Source: an uncultured Muribaculaceae bacterium (lineage in GTDB: Bacteria; Bacteroidota; Bacteroidia; Bacteroidales; Muribaculaceae). From it: DNA of 9,390 nucleotides. The stretch lies in assembly GCA_947178235.1 (NCBI GenBank), contig CAMWXQ010000025.1, positions 1 to 9,390 on the forward strand, read 5' to 3'. Both the position numbers and the translations under genes were made by a program. Shown one piece after another: positions 6,594-9,390 of the stretch. Each line of letters begins with the position of its first letter. Position 1 is the stretch's first letter. Below the pieces are notes generated by a model, which ran no database searches, was not told the DNA's origin, and worked only from the letters and a program-made list of their open reading frames with translations.

Positions 6594-8099
6594 TTAGTTG
6601 AGGCCGAGCACGGCGAAGATTTGGGGACTGAATGTGAACTTGATGAGGTCTGCGAAGAAGTTGGGGAAGAATCCGATGCAGGCTACGCAGACGATGAGGG
6701 TCGAGGTCGACAGACGCTCCCACCATGTGGCGTCGGTGAGGGTGAGGTGATGCTTGTCATAGACGGGACCGTAGAGCAGTTTGCCGACCACGCGGAGGAT
6801 GTAGACGGCGGTGGTGACGATCGAGCTGCAAGCCACGATGACAAAGATGCGGTGGAAGAGGTCGGTGTGCTCGAACGAGCCTACAAAGATGGTCATCTCG
6901 GCCACAAAGCCCGAGAGGCCGGGGAGACCGAGCGAGGCCATGCCGGCGATGACGTAGCAGACCGAGAGATAGGGGAGGATCTGCATCATGCCGCCCATCT
7001 GACGGATGTCGCGGGTGTGGGTGCGTCCGTAGATCATGCCGATGAGGGCGAAGAAGAGGGCGGTCATGAGGCCGTGCGAGAGCATCTGCATGATGGCGCC
7101 GGTCATCGCGGTGGTGTTGAGCATGAGGATGGCGAATAGCACGAGTCCGCAGTGGCTGACCGAGGAGTAGGCGTTGATGTATTTGAGGTCGTTCTGCACA
7201 CAGGCCGAGAAGGCACCGTAGACAACCGAGATACCGGTGAGGATGATGAAGATCCATGCGAGCTCGTGTGCGGCCTGGGGCATCAGATAGATGGCGACGC
7301 GGAAGCATCCGTAACCGCCGAGCTTCATGAGGACGCCGGCGTGGAGCATCGACACGGCTGTGGGGGCCGATGCGTGGCCGTCGGGAGACCATGTGTGGAA
7401 GGGGAACATGGCGCCGAGGACACCGAAGCCGACGAAGGTCATCGGGAAGAGGAAGCGCTGCCACCCCTCGGAGATGGCCCCGTAGCGGGCGATTTCGAGG
7501 ATGTTCCATGTGAGGGGCTGACCCTCGGGAGCCGAGTGGTAGTAGATGCCGATGAGGCCGAGCATGAGGAATGCCGAGCCGCCCATGAGCATCAGCGTGA
7601 GCTTCATGGCCGAGTAGTTCTTGTTGCCCGAGCCCCAGACGCCGATGAGGAGGTACATGGGGATGAGGGCTACCTCATAGAACATGAACATCGTGAAGAG
7701 GTCGATCGAGATGAAGAAGCCGTAGACACCCGTCGACAGGAGGATGAGCCAGAGGAAGAACTCCTTGGGCTGGGGAATCTGCCACGAGGCGAACGAGCCT
7801 GTGATGAGGATGAAGCCCGTGAGGATGAGCATGGCTATCGAGATGCCGTCCACACCCACGGCGAGGTGGATGTTGAGGGGGGCGAACCAGCTCCACGAGT
7901 CGACGTAGAGCATGGGGGCGTCGGCACCGGCGGCGCGCAGGCCGAGGTAGTCGATGAGGAGCCACACCGAGAGGGCCGTGAGCAATACCGATCCGGTGAC
8001 GGCCACGGCGCGGATCTGCTTGATGTCGCGGCACAGGAAGAGCCCCAGCAGCATCACGATGGGGATGACCACGAAGTAGATTAGTATATTCGAAAACAT
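6594..8099 (-). CDS. nuoM: NADH-quinone oxidoreductase subunit M (complex I membrane arm)
   Basis: NuoM is the middle antiporter-like subunit of complex I in the inner membrane, contacting NuoL and NuoN. The protein has 501 residues (E. coli 509) and is hydrophobic along its length. Glu142 in FYEVALIPMYLL matches E. coli Glu144, Lys259 in GVLMKLGGYG matches Lys265, and Glu401 in LPGLSGFVAEM matches Glu407. The signature FPFHTWSPDGHASAPTAVSM is present at about 232-251. The segment GFGVLGAMFPFH has Leu228 where E. coli has Lys234, the central lysine of the proton channel. I believe this FGVLGAM form also occurs in other bacterial NuoM proteins, but that is from memory. The gene starts 53 nt after nuoL. 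That gap is AT-rich compared with its surroundings, and I see no clear promoter in it. The identification is secure. Confidence 0.97.
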   Translation of the reverse strand: MFSNILIYFVVIPIVMLLGLFLCRDIKQIRAVAVTGSVLLTALSVWLLIDYLGLRAAGADAPMLYVDSWSWFAPLNIHLAVGVDGISIAMLILTGFILITGSFASWQIPQPKEFFLWLILLSTGVYGFFISIDLFTMFMFYEVALIPMYLLIGVWGSGNKNYSAMKLTLMLMGGSAFLMLGLIGIYYHSAPEGQPLTWNILEIARYGAISEGWQRFLFPMTFVGFGVLGAMFPFHTWSPDGHASAPTAVSMLHAGVLMKLGGYGCFRVAIYLMPQAAHELAWIFIILTGISVVYGAFSACVQNDLKYINAYSSVSHCGLVLFAILMLNTTAMTGAIMQMLSHGLMTALFFALIGMIYGRTHTRDIRQMGGMMQILPYLSVCYVIAGMASLGLPGLSGFVAEMTIFVGSFEHTDLFHRIFVIVACSSIVTTAVYILRVVGKLLYGPVYDKHHLTLTDATWWERLSTSTLIVCVACIGFFPNFFADLIKFTFSPQIFAVLGLN

Positions 8100-8152
8100 A
8101 TGTGTCGTATGTTACTATATTCTTGCTATGGTTTAGATAATGGCCCGGGTCA

Positions 8153-9390
8153 TCAGAGGATACAGATGGCCGAGATGACGCCGAGGAGCACGGCACCGGC
8201 GAGGAACCACCAGATGTACATCTGGACCTTGCCGCTCTGGAATCCCTTGATGGCCTGCGATGCGCAGTTGGTGACATAGGCGAATCCGTCCATGGTGCCG
8301 TCGATGATGTGGCGGTCGAACCATGCGATCGGTTTGCAGATGCCGTCGAAGATGATGCGGCGGGTGACGAAGAGGTAGAGCTCGTCCCAGTAGAAGCGGT
8401 GGAGCGCTGCGGTCCAGAGCCAGCGGCAGGAGTCGGCCATGCGGCGCGGCTTGTCGTTCTCGGTCTTGTAGAGGTATGCGGCGAGGCCGATGCCGATGAG
8501 GGCGATGCAGATCGAGAGGCCGGCCACCATCCAGTCGAGGTGGATGTGGTACTCGTGGCCGTCGAAGGTCACGAGGGTGCCGAAGGGTACCCAGCCGCAG
8601 CAGAACGATACGCAGGCGAGGAAGATGAGGGGCACGGTCATGGTCCAGGGGCTCTCGTGGGGCATGGATGCATGGTGTCCGTGGGCCTCGGCCTCCTTGA
8701 CGCGGGCGGCGTAGTCGGGATTGTTCCACCAGAAGACCAGGAAGTACATACGGAACATGTAGAAGGCGGTCATGCCGGCCACGATGGTCATCCAGATGCC
8801 CCAGAAGGGTGCATTGGCGAAACATGCGGTCAGAATCTCATCCTTCGAGAAGAATCCCGCGAAGGGGGGGATGCCGGCGATGGCGAGACAGCCCACAAGG
8901 AAGGTGATGTGGGTGATGGGCATATACTTGCGGAGGCCACCCATGGCGGTGTAGTTGTTCGAGTGCACGGCGTGGATGAGCGAGCCGGCGGCGAGGAAGA
9001 GCAGCGCCTTGAACATCGCGTGGGTGAAGAGGTGGAACATCGAAGCCATGTAGCCGAGACCCTCGTGGATGGCGTGGTCGTGGCGCGAGGCGACACCGAG
9101 CGAAACCATCATGAAGGCGATCTGGGATATGGTCGAGAAGGCGAGGATACGCTTGATGTCGATCTGCGTGCAGGCCACGACGGCGGCGTAGAAGGCTGTG
9201 GCCGCGCCCACGACGGTGATGAAGGTGAGGGCGGCGTCTTCGAGCATGTAGAGCGGGAAGAGGCGGGCGACGAGGTAGACGCCGGCGACCACCATGGTGG
9301 CGGCGTGGATGAGAGCCGAGACGGGGGTCGGGCCCTCCATGGCGTCGGGGAGCCAGATGTGCAGGGGGAGCATGGCCGACTTGCCCATGC
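8153..9390 (-). CDS. nuoL: NADH-quinone oxidoreductase subunit L, C-terminal two thirds (5' end beyond window)
   Basis: NuoL is the distal antiporter-like subunit of complex I and carries the long lateral helix that runs along NuoM and NuoN. The window begins inside the gene: the first visible residues MGKSAMLPLHIWLPDAMEGP correspond to the region around E. coli Lys229, so about 220-230 N-terminal residues are missing, and the internal ATG at 9388 is not the start. The next signature, TPVSALIHAATMV, is intact. FTHAMFKALLFL contains the conserved transmembrane lysine, and PPFAGFFSKDEIL contains the Lys-Asp pair equivalent to E. coli Lys399/Asp400. A His-rich loop (AHGHHASMPHESP) precedes the last helices, as is common in the family. 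The last roughly 110 residues, including WLWTAALHRFYWDELY, fit the lateral helix and final anchor helix. It is followed by nuoM and nuoN in the usual order. Confidence 0.97.
   Translation of the reverse strand, partial: MGKSAMLPLHIWLPDAMEGPTPVSALIHAATMVVAGVYLVARLFPLYMLEDAALTFITVVGAATAFYAAVVACTQIDIKRILAFSTISQIAFMMVSLGVASRHDHAIHEGLGYMASMFHLFTHAMFKALLFLAAGSLIHAVHSNNYTAMGGLRKYMPITHITFLVGCLAIAGIPPFAGFFSKDEILTACFANAPFWGIWMTIVAGMTAFYMFRMYFLVFWWNNPDYAARVKEAEAHGHHASMPHESPWTMTVPLIFLACVSFCCGWVPFGTLVTFDGHEYHIHLDWMVAGLSICIALIGIGLAAYLYKTENDKPRRMADSCRWLWTAALHRFYWDELYLFVTRRIIFDGICKPIAWFDRHIIDGTMDGFAYVTNCASQAIKGFQSGKVQMYIWWFLAGAVLLGVISAICIL

Noticed and set aside
7152..8084. Plus-strand open frame of 310 codons opposite nuoM, and similar ones opposite nuoN and murI
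   Set aside because: The opposite strand holds clear complex I and MurI proteins. The antisense products are charged, low-complexity sequences with no family resemblance.
8100..8152. AT-rich nuoL-nuoM gap as an internal promoter
   Set aside because: I could not find a convincing Bacteroidota -33/-7 pair (TTTG-type) on the minus strand; the short ACATATGT palindrome over the nuoM start is too small to interpret.

Overview
The window looks like a chromosomal segment of a GC-rich member of the Bacteroidales. The evidence is a Bacteroidota-type DUF4493/PCMD surface lipoprotein, translation starts preceded by A/C-rich leaders instead of Shine-Dalgarno sequences, and complex I antiporter subunits of the type found in this phylum. 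The family cannot be fixed from the sequence; Rikenellaceae- or Muribaculaceae-like organisms are possible. All six protein genes lie on the minus strand, so the order of transcription runs from high to low coordinates. No stretch longer than about 100 bases lacks a gene. I see no tRNA, rRNA, CRISPR array, insertion sequence or transposase.

Right part (9390 to 5136): the distal end of a respiratory complex I operon, nuoL (5' end cut off by the window edge), nuoM and nuoN. These are the three large antiporter-like subunits of the membrane arm that couple electron transfer to ion pumping. The key charged residues are present in NuoL (as far as visible) and NuoN. NuoM has Leu228 where the central transmembrane lysine (E. 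coli Lys234) is expected. A 15-bp perfect inverted repeat lies 26 nt after nuoN and probably ends or attenuates the operon.

Middle (5038 to 4217): murI, glutamate racemase, which supplies D-glutamate for peptidoglycan. Both catalytic cysteines are present. Its likely start lies just inside the hairpin, and a longer reading frame reaching back into nuoN is probably not used.

Left part (4159 to 1): a cell-envelope cluster. It has an 851-residue lipoprotein with an N-terminal DUF4493 domain, Ig/fibronectin-like middle domains and a C-terminal PCMD jelly-roll-like domain. Two predicted outer-membrane beta-barrel genes follow. They share a clear motif (FIP-K/R-GQW) and are tandem paralogues separated by only 12 nt. 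The second runs off the left edge and carries an additional Thr-rich N-terminal region with five matches to the Bacteroidota O-glycosylation motif. The function of this three-gene cluster is not known to me. It is the least described part of the window, and a cooperating surface complex is an inference from gene order.
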